Assembly (NCBI GenBank): GCA_963971225.1
Contig: OZ020270.1
Coordinates: 14,123,817 to 14,187,816, forward strand
Reading direction: 5' to 3'
From: Melieria omissa
Lineage: Eukaryota > Arthropoda > Insecta > Diptera > Ulidiidae
Length of the DNA: 64,000 nucleotides
Part shown: in pieces, positions 43,345 through 53,222 of the stretch
Layout: each line of letters begins with the position of its first letter
Numbering within the stretch: the stretch's first letter is position 1
Position numbers and translations under genes: made by a program
Notes under the pieces: model-generated
Database searches by the model: none
What the model saw: the letters and a program-made list of their open reading frames with translations, nothing else
What the model was told of the DNA's origin: nothing

Positions 43345-44974
43345 CACATATGGTCAAAATAATAAGTACAGGCCTATATAATCTTTTCAATGGCTTGTAG
43401 GCGAATATTTATTTAAGTTCAATTAAAAACAAATTGATAAATATTTTCTTATAACATAACAAGTAAAATAAATAAGGATAATACGAATAAAACACAAAAG
43501 GAACTTTCAGAATCATTAACAATGTATAAAATTAATGAAAATGGCTGGACAAAATAATAAGTACATTCTGTTTATATTAAAAAAATAAGTTCAAATTCCC
43601 ACTTTATCGGCTTTCTTTGGTAACAAATTCTTTTTTTATTAGTAGCCGGTATACCCACCCTTATTTTGAATAATTTTCGCCACTCGTTTTGGCATACTGG
43701 AGATAAGCTTACGGCAAGTCTCTATTGGTATCTCATACCAAGTTTTTTGGACAAAATTCCATAATTGGTCCTTATTTTGGAATACTTCCTTGCCAATTCT
43801 TCGTTTCACTTCTCCCCAAAGATTTTCGATTGGATTCAGATCCGGTGACTGACTCGGCCAGTTAAGCAACGCCACTCCATTTTCTTGAATCCATTTCTTG
43901 ACCAACTTAGAAGTATGCTTCGGATCATTATCTTACTGATATGTCCACCTTAGCGCCATATTCTCCTCAGCATAGGGCAACATGGTATTTTCCAAGATGT
44001 CTTTGTAGTGAAATCTCGTCATGGTATCGGTTATAAGATATATTGGTCCAACACCGTACCATGAAAAACAACCCCATACCATGATGTTGCCTCCCCCGTG
44101 CTTAATGGTTTTTTTAGTAAAGCGCACGTGAAATTCTTTACCCTTAGAACGTCGAACATTCCGAGCAGAATCATTTCCAAACAAATTAATTTTGGTTTCG
44201 TCGCTCCACAAAATATTTCGCCATTTTTTTCACCCTCAGGTCCGGACCAATTTAAATGTTCCCTTGCGAAGGCTAACCGCGTCTTCAAATTTTTTTTCCG
44301 AAGCAAAGGAACTTTTCTGGCTATTCGTCCAGGCAAATTAGCTTTTTGTAGCCTTCGACGAACAGTTCGGGAAGAAATCACGTTGCCGATGTCTGTTGAA
44401 AGGGCCCTCGAGGATACAAATGGTTCCTTTTTCGCAAGAGTGACAATATGAGTATCTGTCGTTATAGACGTCTTTTTTGGTCTTCCGCGTTTTTCAATGA
44501 TCTTCTTAGCTTTTAAAGCATTTTGGACAAAACACAGTGACCGATTCAAAGTTTTGGCAATGGAACGAAGGCTTTGGCCGTCATTTCTCAACCTCAAAGC
44601 GATTTTCCTCTCCTCGGAAGTACAATGTTTATTGCGGCCCATCTGCAAGATGTTTTCCTTCTTATTTTACTATAACTAAATAATAATACAAATAAAAAAA
44701 CAAACCTTTGCGAAAAACTGATCAGATTGTTGAAAAACGTGAAAAAGAATCAATGTACTTATTTTTATGACCAACCAATTATACCAAATCACAGCGAAAC
44801 AAGCCCAAATACGACAAATTGGGGAAAACCCTGTTTCATTTTCACTTTCAAAAGCATTGCCATACTGAAATTATTAAAATAAAAAGGAAGTACCATGTAT
44901 GAATTCAATACTCCAAAAAAAATTTGACATTAACATAATTTTAGGTAGTGTACTTATTTTTTTGACCATATGTG
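43345..44974 (-). mobile_element. Tc1-type element inserted in the Polinton ORF
   Basis: Ends CACATATGGTCAAAA.AATAA are inverted, with TA at each side (43343-43344 and 44975-44976). The 1,630-base element holds a single broken transposase on the minus strand. A sub-terminal repeat of GGACAAAATAATAAGTACA lies near 43543. Confidence 0.9.
43639..44648 (-). pseudogene. Tc1 transposase (DD34E), one frameshift and one stop
   Basis: The N-terminal paired HTH is clear (MGRNKHCTSEERKIALRLRN from 44642; RGRPKKT GRPR-like hook). At ~44215 a run of A's shifts the frame, after which WSDETKINLFG (first Asp) is read. A TAA at 43933-43935 replaces a glutamine codon just before DNDPKHTSKLVKKW (second Asp). 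The same frame goes on to SPDLNPIENLW (Glu) and the stop at 43639. The second Asp and Glu are separated by 34 residues. Only two lesions separate it from an intact gene. Confidence 0.88.
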
Positions 44975-45187
44975 TACATCATTAAATTTGCGGAACAAAG
45001 GAGACCGTCGTTATTCTTGTGCGCTGAAAAATGCTTTAGCTCTAAGAAAATATATGGAATATGAAATTAAAACATATATATAAGTTTTTTTAATAACATA
45101 ATTTTTGTTTTATTTTTTTAAATTTTTATTTGTTATAGACTGTAATTTAACATGAATGTGTGAATAAAATTTGATTTATATATATAT

Positions 45188-45635
45188 TGTAACGATAAGA
45201 CAGTCTGTCGCTGTGCAAAGCAGCCCTGCCGCTACGTGCCGTGCTATAATCCAATCTGGCAACGACGGCCGCGATGGTAACTTTTAGTCCAATCTGGCAA
45301 CGACGGCCGCGATAATAACTTTTAGTCCAACCTGGCAATGATGGAAACTTTTAGTCCACTCCGGAATGTGCGGGAACGATCTGCGCGATGGCCTGGCAGG
45401 TATAAAAGGCAGCCGGATGCGGCGCAGCGAGTCAGTCTGGTTTTGACAAGTGAAGTTGCCACACGGAGTGATTAAGCAAATACTTAAGTGTACGAACAGT
45501 AAAGTGTAAACTGTGAGTAATAAAGTGACTGTTGGTTTATTTTATTGTCTGCGTTTAAGAAACTGACTGTGTTTTATTTTCAAATTACACAATCCAGAGA
45601 TACGTAACAGCCCACTAGACTTAGTATTCGTAACA
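45188..45635 (+). repeat. 5' LTR of the tandem Gypsy array
   Basis: TGTAACG...CGTAACA. TATA box TATAAAAG at 45401, initiator TCAGTC 33 bases downstream, and a poly(A) signal AATAAA near 45519. Diagnostic bases: A at 45197, T at 45284, C at 45377, G at 45517 and T at 45621. Confidence 0.95.
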
Positions 45636-45693
45636 TTTGGTGTCAGAAGTGGGATTGTGGAAAATTGAAAATAAAAATTATAAAAGCACGGAC

Positions 45694-47158
45694 ATGGTTA
45701 AACTCGAGCTGCTGAAGGTAGACCAGCTGAAGAAGGAACTGGCTGCCTGGAATTTGCCGTCTGCTGGCGGAAAGGTGGAATTGCAGTTGCGCTTACGAGA
45801 AGCATGTGAGGCACGAGGCGTCGATTGGACTGTGCACGAGTTCGGAGCGCAAGAACTAGAGGCGTCGGCCAAGGTGGAGGAATCGCCTGCTGCTGCTGCG
45901 TCGCTGCAAAGTACGGCTGCAGCGGCTGCGCCACTACAAGCATTGGACGTGAACCAGCTAATGGTTGCACTTTAAGGCATGTTCGAGACCTCCAACCATG
46001 AAATGGCAGCGAAGCTGGAAACTACGAATCTCGAAATTTCGGCAAAAGTCGAAACAGCGAACCGAGAAATGGCAGCGAAGCTGGAAACTACGAATCGAGA
46101 AATGGAAGCGAAAATGTAAACGGCGACCCAGGAAATATCGGCGCAAGTGGCGGAGCGAATGGAAGTCAAGCTTCAGGAAAATTCTGCGCGCTTGGAGCAG
46201 AAAGTGGAGGAAATCACAGACAGGATTAATGGGAAAGTCGAGCACCTGGAGATGCGGGTAGAGCACTTGGATATACGAGTCGACGACCTAGATGATTCCC
46301 TGAACAAACGAGTTGATAGTCCGGAAGTTTCGATGAACAGAAAAATGGACGAGCGGCTTAGGGAGGTACAGCCGCGAGAATGGTTGCCGCCGGTTCCGGA
46401 AAGTGTTGCCCCCCGAGCAGAAGTGCCTAGTTATGATGGGACTACGCCGTTCGACACATTCAAGCTGCAATTCGACCTGGCTGCTCTGGAAAATCAGAGG
46501 ACCGATGTAAGATAAGGTCGGAGATTGGCGCTGGCTCTTAAAGGTGCTGCGGCTGAGGTAATAAAATCAGTTCCAGAATGTTTACGAAGTGAGTACGAGA
46601 CCGTCATAAGGGCGCTGGCCTTATGCCAAATACAGCGACGAGCACAACAGAACGCTGTACTACTGTGAGCTGAAGAACCGCAGGCAAAGATCCAACGAGG
46701 CGCTGCAGACATATGCAGCAGACATTGAGCGGCTCGTGCAGCTGTGCTACCCGTCCTTCGGCGCTGAGGATCTCGAGAGGATGAAGATTGAGGCGTTTAT
46801 TGAAGGTCTTCATGATCCGGAGACACGTCGCAATGCGTTGATGATGGGCAAGCCGACATTTAGGGAGACGGTGACCAGCGCGATGACATATGAGGCGACA
46901 TGGATTGGGAGCACTCGGTATGCACCTGCAAGGATACGCCAGATCCAGCCAGACAACGACATTACGATCCAGGCCATAAGCTCTGAGCCACCGGACAGGC
47001 CACGGGTGGTCTCCTCTAAAGTTGTTTGCTGGGTCGCCGACTGCCGCCAACGGAAGAGGCGTTCCCGTTCTCGATCGCAGTCGCCTGAAGCGAGCAATGC
47101 TGACAATCGAGGCTCAGCCAACAAGCGCAGGGCTGAGGACGAGAAGCCGTTAAACTAA
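45694..47158 (+). pseudogene. gag: Gag of tandem unit 1 (multiply broken)
   Basis: Homologous to the intact Gag at 5623-7059, with the same SAP-like start and coiled coil. In-frame TAA codons lie at 45973, 46117 and 46513. A frameshift near 46620 moves the rest (YPSFGAEDLERMKIE...) to another frame. The CCHC knuckle is deleted near 47030 (CWVADC remains, two of four ligands). These lesions are all shared with unit 2, so they predate the duplication. Confidence 0.9.
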
Positions 47159-47222
47159 ACCGATCCCCACAATCTGCCGCCCCACCATCCTTGTCTCACA
47201 GCTGAAACGACAGCCCAGCAGC

Positions 47223-47681
47223 TTGACAATTGAAGGAAGGATAGATGGAAAGCTGTTCGTGTTGACACTGGATACTGGAGCGTCATATTCGATCATAAAA
47301 AGGAAGCTGCTGAAGAACTGGGAACCGCTGCATGGCATACAGCTGCGGACTGCGACTGGCGACCGCGCGCCGGTAAGAGGGAAAGTTACAAAAACGATTG
47401 CTATCGGCACCAGTAGCCTGGAACATGAGTTCATCGTCGCGGATATAATGGACGACGTGATTATCGGCGTGGATTTCATGATTAGGCATGGTTTTACGCT
47501 GGACCTGAAGGAAAATGTGCTGAGATATGCCAACGTTGAATTCCCGCTGCACACTGGCTATGAGCGAAGCGTGGCGGTAAGAAGGTTGTATCATGTCAAC
47601 ACAGGAGAATACCAGCGAATTCTGAGGCGATTGTGTGGGCAAAGGTGGACGAGGACGATGGGACGAGTCGGCTGTGGGTAG
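47223..47681 (+). pseudogene. Protease region of tandem unit 1
   Basis: Aspartic protease with LDTGASYSIIKRKLLKNW and IIGVDFMIRHGFTLDL, so the D-T-G site is intact. A one-base loss near 47578 separates it from the RT frame, so the tail reads nonsense to 47681. Element 1 has its own different one-base loss within five bases of the same place (7502). Confidence 0.85.
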
Positions 47682-50320
47682 TAGAAGCACCTAAACAAGG
47701 ACACGACAACATCATCATCGGACGTACATTATTGGACCCTAAAAATGGCAGAATACCAGTCAGAATACTGAACCCCCTGAATGCACCCAGATATGTCGGG
47801 AAAAATGAGGTAATTGGCGAGTGTAAGGCAGCTGTAGCAGTGGTCAATTGCGAGAGTAGCCCGCCTGGAGGTAATAAGAAGAGCGGTTTTAACATGGACG
47901 CCATACCGCAGGAGAACCAGTGGAGCAGCGAGTTGACGGCCAAGCAGAAACAGAAGGCGAGGTCACTACTGCAGCACTATGGGTCAATATTTGCGGCAGA
48001 AGCAGGCGGAAGAACAGCCATAGTGAAGCACAACATCGACACCGGAAGTGCGAAACCAATCCGCCAACCACCAAGACGAGTTCCTCTGGCCAAGAGGGAA
48101 GAGGTCACAAATTTGATTGAAAACATGCATAAAGAAAAGGTCATAGAGCCTTCGGCGGGTCCTTGGTGCTCGCCGGTCGTGCTAGTCAAGAAAAAGGATG
48201 GCAGTACCCGATTTTGTGTGGACTATCGGAAGCTCTATGACGTGACCAAGAAGGACAGCTATCCACTACCTCGGATCGATGACACCCTGGACACACTGTC
48301 AGGCACACAGTGGTTTTCCACACTCGACTTACGCAGCGGCTATTGGCAGGTAGAGCTTGCAGACAAGGACAAGGAGAAAACGGCTTTTAGTGTTGGCGAC
48401 GGTTTGTGGCAGTTCACCGTCATGCCGTTTGGACTCTGCAACGCACCCACAACATTCGAGCGGCTAATGGAACGTGTGCTGAAAGGGCTGCATTGGCGGA
48501 CGTGTCTGGTATACCTCGACGATATAATCGTGATGGGCAAAAGCTTCGACGACCACCTGGAAAAGCTGAAGGAGGTATTTGAGCGAATACAGAAAGCCGG
48601 GCTTAAACTCAACCCAAAGAAGTGCTCGCTGTTTCAAAAAGAGGTCAAATATCTGGGTCACACGGTTTCCGCTCGCGGAGTACATACGGACGAAGGCAAG
48701 ATCACGGCGGTGAAGGAGTGGCCCCGACCACGCAATCTACACGAACTCCGCAGTTTCCTGGGCCTGTGCACATACTACCGCCGATTTGTTCCGGGATTCG
48801 CGAACATAGCCAGCAGCTTGCACGAACTGACGAAAAACAGCCAAGCTTTCGAGTGGAACGAGGAGCAGGAACAGGCTTTTGCACGTCTGAAGGAAAAACT
48901 GTGCAGTGCTCCAATTCTGGCCTTCCCCGTGCCTGGGGAGATGTTTGTGCTGGATACAGAAGCAAGCGGGAATAGTATTGGCGGTGTGCTATCACAGATA
49001 ATAGACGGCCAGGAACAAGTGATAGCGTACTACAGTAGGGTTCTATCGAAACCGGAACGCAATTACTGTGTGACACGGAGAGAACTGCTGGCGGTATTGG
49101 ACTGCGTAAAACACTTCCACAAATATCTGTATGGACAAAGGTTTCGCCTGCGCACAGATCATGCGGCATTGAAATGGCTCCTGAACTTTAAAGATCCTGA
49201 AGAGCAATTGGCGCGATGGATCGAGCGACTGCACAGCTACGACTACACGATGGAGCATCGCAAGGGCAGTAGCCATGGAAATGCCGATGCCTTGTCCCGC
49301 CGTCCGTGCAAAGTCGAATGCAGGCAATACTCACGAGCCGAAAGCAAAGAACAGATAGTGGACGTCCGGTTGGTCAGCGTCATGCCAGAGGAAGAGTGGT
49401 CTGCGGAGAGGCTACGAAAAGACCAGCGTGAGGATGCGGATCTTGCGAAAATCGTCGAAGGCAAGGAGCAAGGCGCACGTCCAGACTGGCAGGAGATGGC
49501 CGGTGAAAGCCCGATTGCTAAGGCTTACTGGGCACAGTGGAAAAGTCTGCGGCTGAAGGAAGGATGCCTGTGCCACGAATGGGAGAGCGCGGATGGTCGT
49601 ACCAGCAACTCCCTAATGGTAGTGCCGAAATGCAGAATCAACGAGGTCATCGAGGCATACCATATCGACTCCAGTGGAGGGCACCTAGGCATCACCAAAA
49701 CCGTCGCCAAAATAAAAAGACGATTCTACTGGGTAGGATGTCAGGAGTCTGTTGCCGAGTGGATTAAGAGCTGCGACCGATGTTCAGCCGCGAAAGGGCC
49801 GACAAGAAGATCTCGAGGCCGCATGCAGCAGTACAACGTGGGAGCGCCCTTCGAGCGGATTGCTATGGACGTCGCCGGCCCATTCCCAACTAGTACTCAA
49901 GGCAACAAATATGTGCTGGTGGTAATGGATTACTTCAGCAAATGGCCCGAAGTGTACCCTATTCCTAACACGGGGGCCACTACGATCTCGGAAAAGCTGG
50001 TAAACAACTGGGTAGCCAGGTTCGGAGTTCCGTTGGAGTTGCACTCAGATCAAGGCCGGAATTTCGAATCTGCGGTATTCAAGGAAGTGTGTGAGCTGCT
50101 GGGGATAAAGAAAATGCGTACCACTCCTTTGCACCCACAGTCCGACGGCATGGTGGAACGCTTTAACCGGACACTGGAGGAATACCTGCGGAAAGTGGTA
50201 GGCAGGAATCAAAAGGATTGGGACATGCATATCCCCCTGTTCCTGATGGCGTATAGGTCAGCCCCGCACGACAGCTCCAGCCCGAGCAGTGTTCGGCACA
50301 GAGTTGCGGTTACCCGCTGA
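47633..50320 (+). CDS. pol: Pol of tandem unit 1: RT-RNase H-integrase, 895 codons open
   Basis: RT has FCVDYRKL (~194), LDLRSGYWQ (~231), FGLCNAPTTFERLM (~266) and YLDD (294-297). RNase H follows (LDTEASGNSIGG ~434, RTDHAALKWLL, HGNADALSRR). Integrase has an HHCC finger (H..D..GGHLG...CDRC), DDE region D in AMDVAGPF, D in HSDQGRNFES and E in MVERFNRTLEE. The RNase H motif reads TEAS where element 1 has TDAS, so a catalytic Asp is Glu. An 11-base deletion near 50273 shifts the end, giving a false tail; the true integrase C terminus is in the next frame (50289-50717). RT looks intact; RNase H and integrase are impaired. Confidence 0.93.
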   Translation: MWAKVDEDDGTSRLWVVEAPKQGHDNIIIGRTLLDPKNGRIPVRILNPLNAPRYVGKNEVIGECKAAVAVVNCESSPPGGNKKSGFNMDAIPQENQWSSELTAKQKQKARSLLQHYGSIFAAEAGGRTAIVKHNIDTGSAKPIRQPPRRVPLAKREEVTNLIENMHKEKVIEPSAGPWCSPVVLVKKKDGSTRFCVDYRKLYDVTKKDSYPLPRIDDTLDTLSGTQWFSTLDLRSGYWQVELADKDKEKTAFSVGDGLWQFTVMPFGLCNAPTTFERLMERVLKGLHWRTCLVYLDDIIVMGKSFDDHLEKLKEVFERIQKAGLKLNPKKCSLFQKEVKYLGHTVSARGVHTDEGKITAVKEWPRPRNLHELRSFLGLCTYYRRFVPGFANIASSLHELTKNSQAFEWNEEQEQAFARLKEKLCSAPILAFPVPGEMFVLDTEASGNSIGGVLSQIIDGQEQVIAYYSRVLSKPERNYCVTRRELLAVLDCVKHFHKYLYGQRFRLRTDHAALKWLLNFKDPEEQLARWIERLHSYDYTMEHRKGSSHGNADALSRRPCKVECRQYSRAESKEQIVDVRLVSVMPEEEWSAERLRKDQREDADLAKIVEGKEQGARPDWQEMAGESPIAKAYWAQWKSLRLKEGCLCHEWESADGRTSNSLMVVPKCRINEVIEAYHIDSSGGHLGITKTVAKIKRRFYWVGCQESVAEWIKSCDRCSAAKGPTRRSRGRMQQYNVGAPFERIAMDVAGPFPTSTQGNKYVLVVMDYFSKWPEVYPIPNTGATTISEKLVNNWVARFGVPLELHSDQGRNFESAVFKEVCELLGIKKMRTTPLHPQSDGMVERFNRTLEEYLRKVVGRNQKDWDMHIPLFLMAYRSAPHDSSSPSSVRHRVAVTR

Positions 50321-50717
50321 CTTGAAGTTCGGGGTAGTCAGCAAGACGGGAAGCGCTAAGACGCACTACGTGGCCAATAAGCGGGCGGAACTGGAGGAAA
50401 TTCATCAATTTATAAGGGGCCGCACCAAACTGGTCAGCGATAAGGCGAAAGCCAGATATGATCTACGGGCCAACTCAGCAGGGTTCCAAGAAGGCGATCT
50501 GGTAATGCTCTACAACCCGCAGCGGAGGAAAGGTTTGTCTCCGAAACTTCAAGCGTCATGGGAAGGACCGTACGAAGTCGTGACTAGGATTAACGACGTG
50601 GTATACAGGATTCAACGTTACAGCAATAGAGGCGCTAAGCTGAAGGAAGTCCATTTGGAGCGCCTGGCGCCTCATCACCGCGGAGCCTCGGCACTTGTTC
50701 GGGACGAACAAGTCTAA
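50289..50717 (+). pseudogene. Integrase C terminus of tandem unit 1 (out of frame)
   Basis: Continues integrase after the 11-base deletion: FGTELRLPADLKFG, then a GPY/F-type ending (PKLQASWEGPYEVVTRINDVVYRIQ). Ends ten bases before the middle LTR, with a purine-rich tract AGTGGTGGGCAG (50717-50728) that fits the polypurine tract for plus-strand priming. Confidence 0.85.
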
Positions 50718-50728
50718 GTGGTGGGCAG

Positions 50729-51176
50729 TGTAACGATGAGACAGTCTGTCGCTGTGCAAAGCAGCCCTGCCGCTACGTGCCGTGCTATAATCCAATCTGG
50801 CAACGACGGCCGCGATGGTAACTTATAGTCCAATCTGGCAACGACGGCCGCGATAATAACTTTTAGTCCAACCTGGCAATGATGGAAACTTTTAGTCCAC
50901 TCCGGAATGTGCGGGAACGATCTGCGCGATGGCCTGGCAGGTATAAAAGGCAGCCGGATGCGGCGCAGCGAGTCAGTCTGGTTTTGACAAGTGAAGTTGC
51001 CACACGGAGTGATTAAGCAAATACTTAAGTGTACGAACAGTAAAGTGTAAACTGTGAGTAATAAAGTGACTGTTGGTTTATTTTATTGTCTGCGTTTAAG
51101 AAACTGACTGTGTTTTATTTTCAAATTACACAATCCAGAGATACGTAACAGCCCACTAGACTTAGTATTCGTAACA
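50729..51176 (+). repeat. Middle LTR of the tandem array (chimeric)
   Basis: At 50738 (G) and 50825 (A) it matches the 3' LTR, but at 50918 (C), 51058 (G), 51067 (T) and 51162 (T) it matches the 5' LTR. The switch lies between 50825 and 50918. This mosaic is the expected product of a crossover between a 3' LTR and a 5' LTR. Confidence 0.93.
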
Positions 51177-51234
51177 TTTGGTGTCAGAAGTGGGATTGTG
51201 GAAAATTGAAAATAAAAATTATAAAAGCACGGAC

Positions 51235-52699
51235 ATGGTTAAACTCGAGCTGCTGAAGGTAGACCAGCTGAAGAAGGAACTGGCTGCCTGGAATTTGCCG
51301 ACTGCTGGCGGAAAGGTGGAATTGCAGTTGCGCTTACGAGAAGCATGTGAGGCACGAGGCGTCGATTGGACTGTGCACGAGTTCGGAGCGCAAGAACTAG
51401 AGGCGTCGGCCAAGGTGGAGGAATCGCCTGCTGCTGCTGCGTCGCTGCAAAGTACGGCTGCAGCGGCTGCGCCACTACAAGCATTGGACGTGAACCAGCT
51501 AATGGTTGCACTTTAAGGCATGTTCGAGACCTCCAACCATGAAATGGCAGCGAAGCTGGAAACTACGAATCTCGAAATTTCGGCAAAAGTCGAAACAGCG
51601 AACCGAGAAATGGCAGCGAAGCTGGAAACTACGAATCGAGAAATGGAAGCGAAAATGTAAACGGCGACCCAGGAAATATCGGCGCAAGTGGCGGAGCGAA
51701 TGGAAGTCAAGCTTCAGGAAAATTCTGCGCGCTTGGAGCAGAAAGTGGAGGAAATCACAGACAGGATTAATGGGAAAGTCGAGCACCTGGAGATGCGGGT
51801 AGAGCACTTGGATATACGAGTCGACGACCTAGATGATTCCCTGAACAAACGAGTTGATAGTCCGGAAGTTTCGATGAACAGAAAAATGGACGAGCGGCTT
51901 AGGGAGGTACAGCCGCGAGAATGGTTGCCGCCGGTTCCGGAAAGTGTTGCCCCCCGAGCAGAAGTGCCTAGTTATGATGGGACTACGCCGTTCGACACAT
52001 TCAAGCTGCAATTCGACCTGGCTGCTCTGGAAAATCAGAGGACCGATGTAAGATAAGGTCGGAGATTGGCGCTGGCTCTTAAAGGTGCTGCGGCTGAGGT
52101 AATAAAATCAGTTCCAGAATGTTTACGAAGTGAGTACGAGACCGTCATAAGGGCGCTGGCCTTATGCCAAATACAGCGACGAGCACAACAGAACGCTGTA
52201 CTACTGTGAGCTGAAGAACCGCAGGCAAAGATCCAACGAGGCGCTGCAGACATATGCAGCAGACATTGAGCGGCTCGTGCAGCTGTGCTACCCGTCCTTC
52301 GGCGCTGAGGATCTCGAGAGGATGAAGATTGAGGCGTTTATTGAAGGTCTTCATGATCCGGAGACACGTCGCAGTGCGTTGATGATGGGCAAGCCGACAT
52401 TTAGGGAGACGGTGACCAGCGCGATGACATATGAGGCGACATGGATTGGGAGCACTCGGTATGCACCTGCAAGGATACGCCAGATCCAGCCAGACAACGA
52501 CATTACGATCCAGGCCATAAGCTCTGAGCCACCGGACAGGCCACGGGTGGTCTCCTCTAAAGTTGTTTGCTGGGTCGCCGACTGCCGCCAACGGAAGAGG
52601 CGTTCCCGTTCTCGATCGCAGTCGCCTGAAGCGAGCAATGCTGACAATCGAGGCTCAGCCAACAAGCGCAGGGCTGAGGACGAGAAGCCGTTAAACTAA
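51235..52699 (+). pseudogene. gag: Gag of tandem unit 2 (multiply broken)
   Basis: The same coding region and the same lesions as unit 1, displaced by 5,541 bases: TAA at 51514, 51658 and 52054, a frameshift near 52161, and the missing CCHC knuckle near 52571. Only a few substitutions separate the units (for example an A for T at 51301). Confidence 0.9.
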
Positions 52700-52763
52700 A
52701 CCGATCCCCACAATCTGCCGCCCCACCATCCTTGTCTCACAGCTGAAACGACAGCCCAGCAGC

Positions 52764-53222
52764 TTGACAATTGAAGGAAGGATAGATGGAAAGCTGTTCG
52801 TGTTGACACTGGATACTGGAGCGTCATATTCGATCATAAAAAGGAAGCTGCTGAAGAACTGGGAACCGCTGCATGGCATACAGCTGCGGACTGCGACTGG
52901 CGACCGCGCGCCGGTAAGAGGGAAAGTTACAAAAACGATTGCTATCGGCACCAGTAGCCTGGAACATGAGTTCATCGTCGCGGATATAATGGACGACGTG
53001 ATTATCGGCGTGGATTTCATGATTAGGCATGGTTTTACGCTGGACCTGAAGGAAAATGTGCTGAGATATGCCAACGTTGAATTCCCGCTGCACACTGGCT
53101 ATGAGCGAAGCGTGGCGGTAAGAAGGTTGTATCATGTCAACACAGGAGAATACCAGCGAATTCTGAGGCGATTGTGTGGGCAAAGGTGGACGAGGACGAT
53201 GGGACGAGTCGGCTGTGGGTAG
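52764..53222 (+). pseudogene. Protease region of tandem unit 2
   Basis: Repeats the unit 1 protease (LDTGASYSI intact) with the same one-base loss before the RT frame, near 53119. Confidence 0.85.

Larger units (their letters stand above)
42948..45083 (+). pseudogene. Unnamed conserved Polinton ORF, split near its C terminus by a Tc1 element
   Basis: The first 132 codons (42948-43344) start MYRIAALDIQGFKSLNNLFI and contain KEVVVCFDAN, FTIKPPFSFE, NHHGLKV and VYVKGLEKQQW, a pattern I associate with a conserved but unnamed Polinton protein. A Tc1 element (43345-44974, TA duplication) then interrupts it. The frame resumes at 44977 with SLNLRNKG and CALKNALALRKYME and stops at 45081-45083. If the Tc1 and one TA are taken out, the frame is continuous. 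The C..H...C-type pattern near the break could bind metal. Function unknown; an RNase H/exonuclease-like fold is only a guess from the KE...D spacing. Confidence 0.6.

Noticed and set aside
47570..47640. Possible programmed frameshift between protease and RT
   Set aside because: The two lineages have different one-base losses, not a shared slippery sequence, so decay is more likely.
50729..51176. Independent second Gypsy insertion into the first LTR
   Set aside because: No ATAT or other target duplication at the middle LTR, exact 5,541-base periodicity and a chimeric LTR favour unequal crossover.
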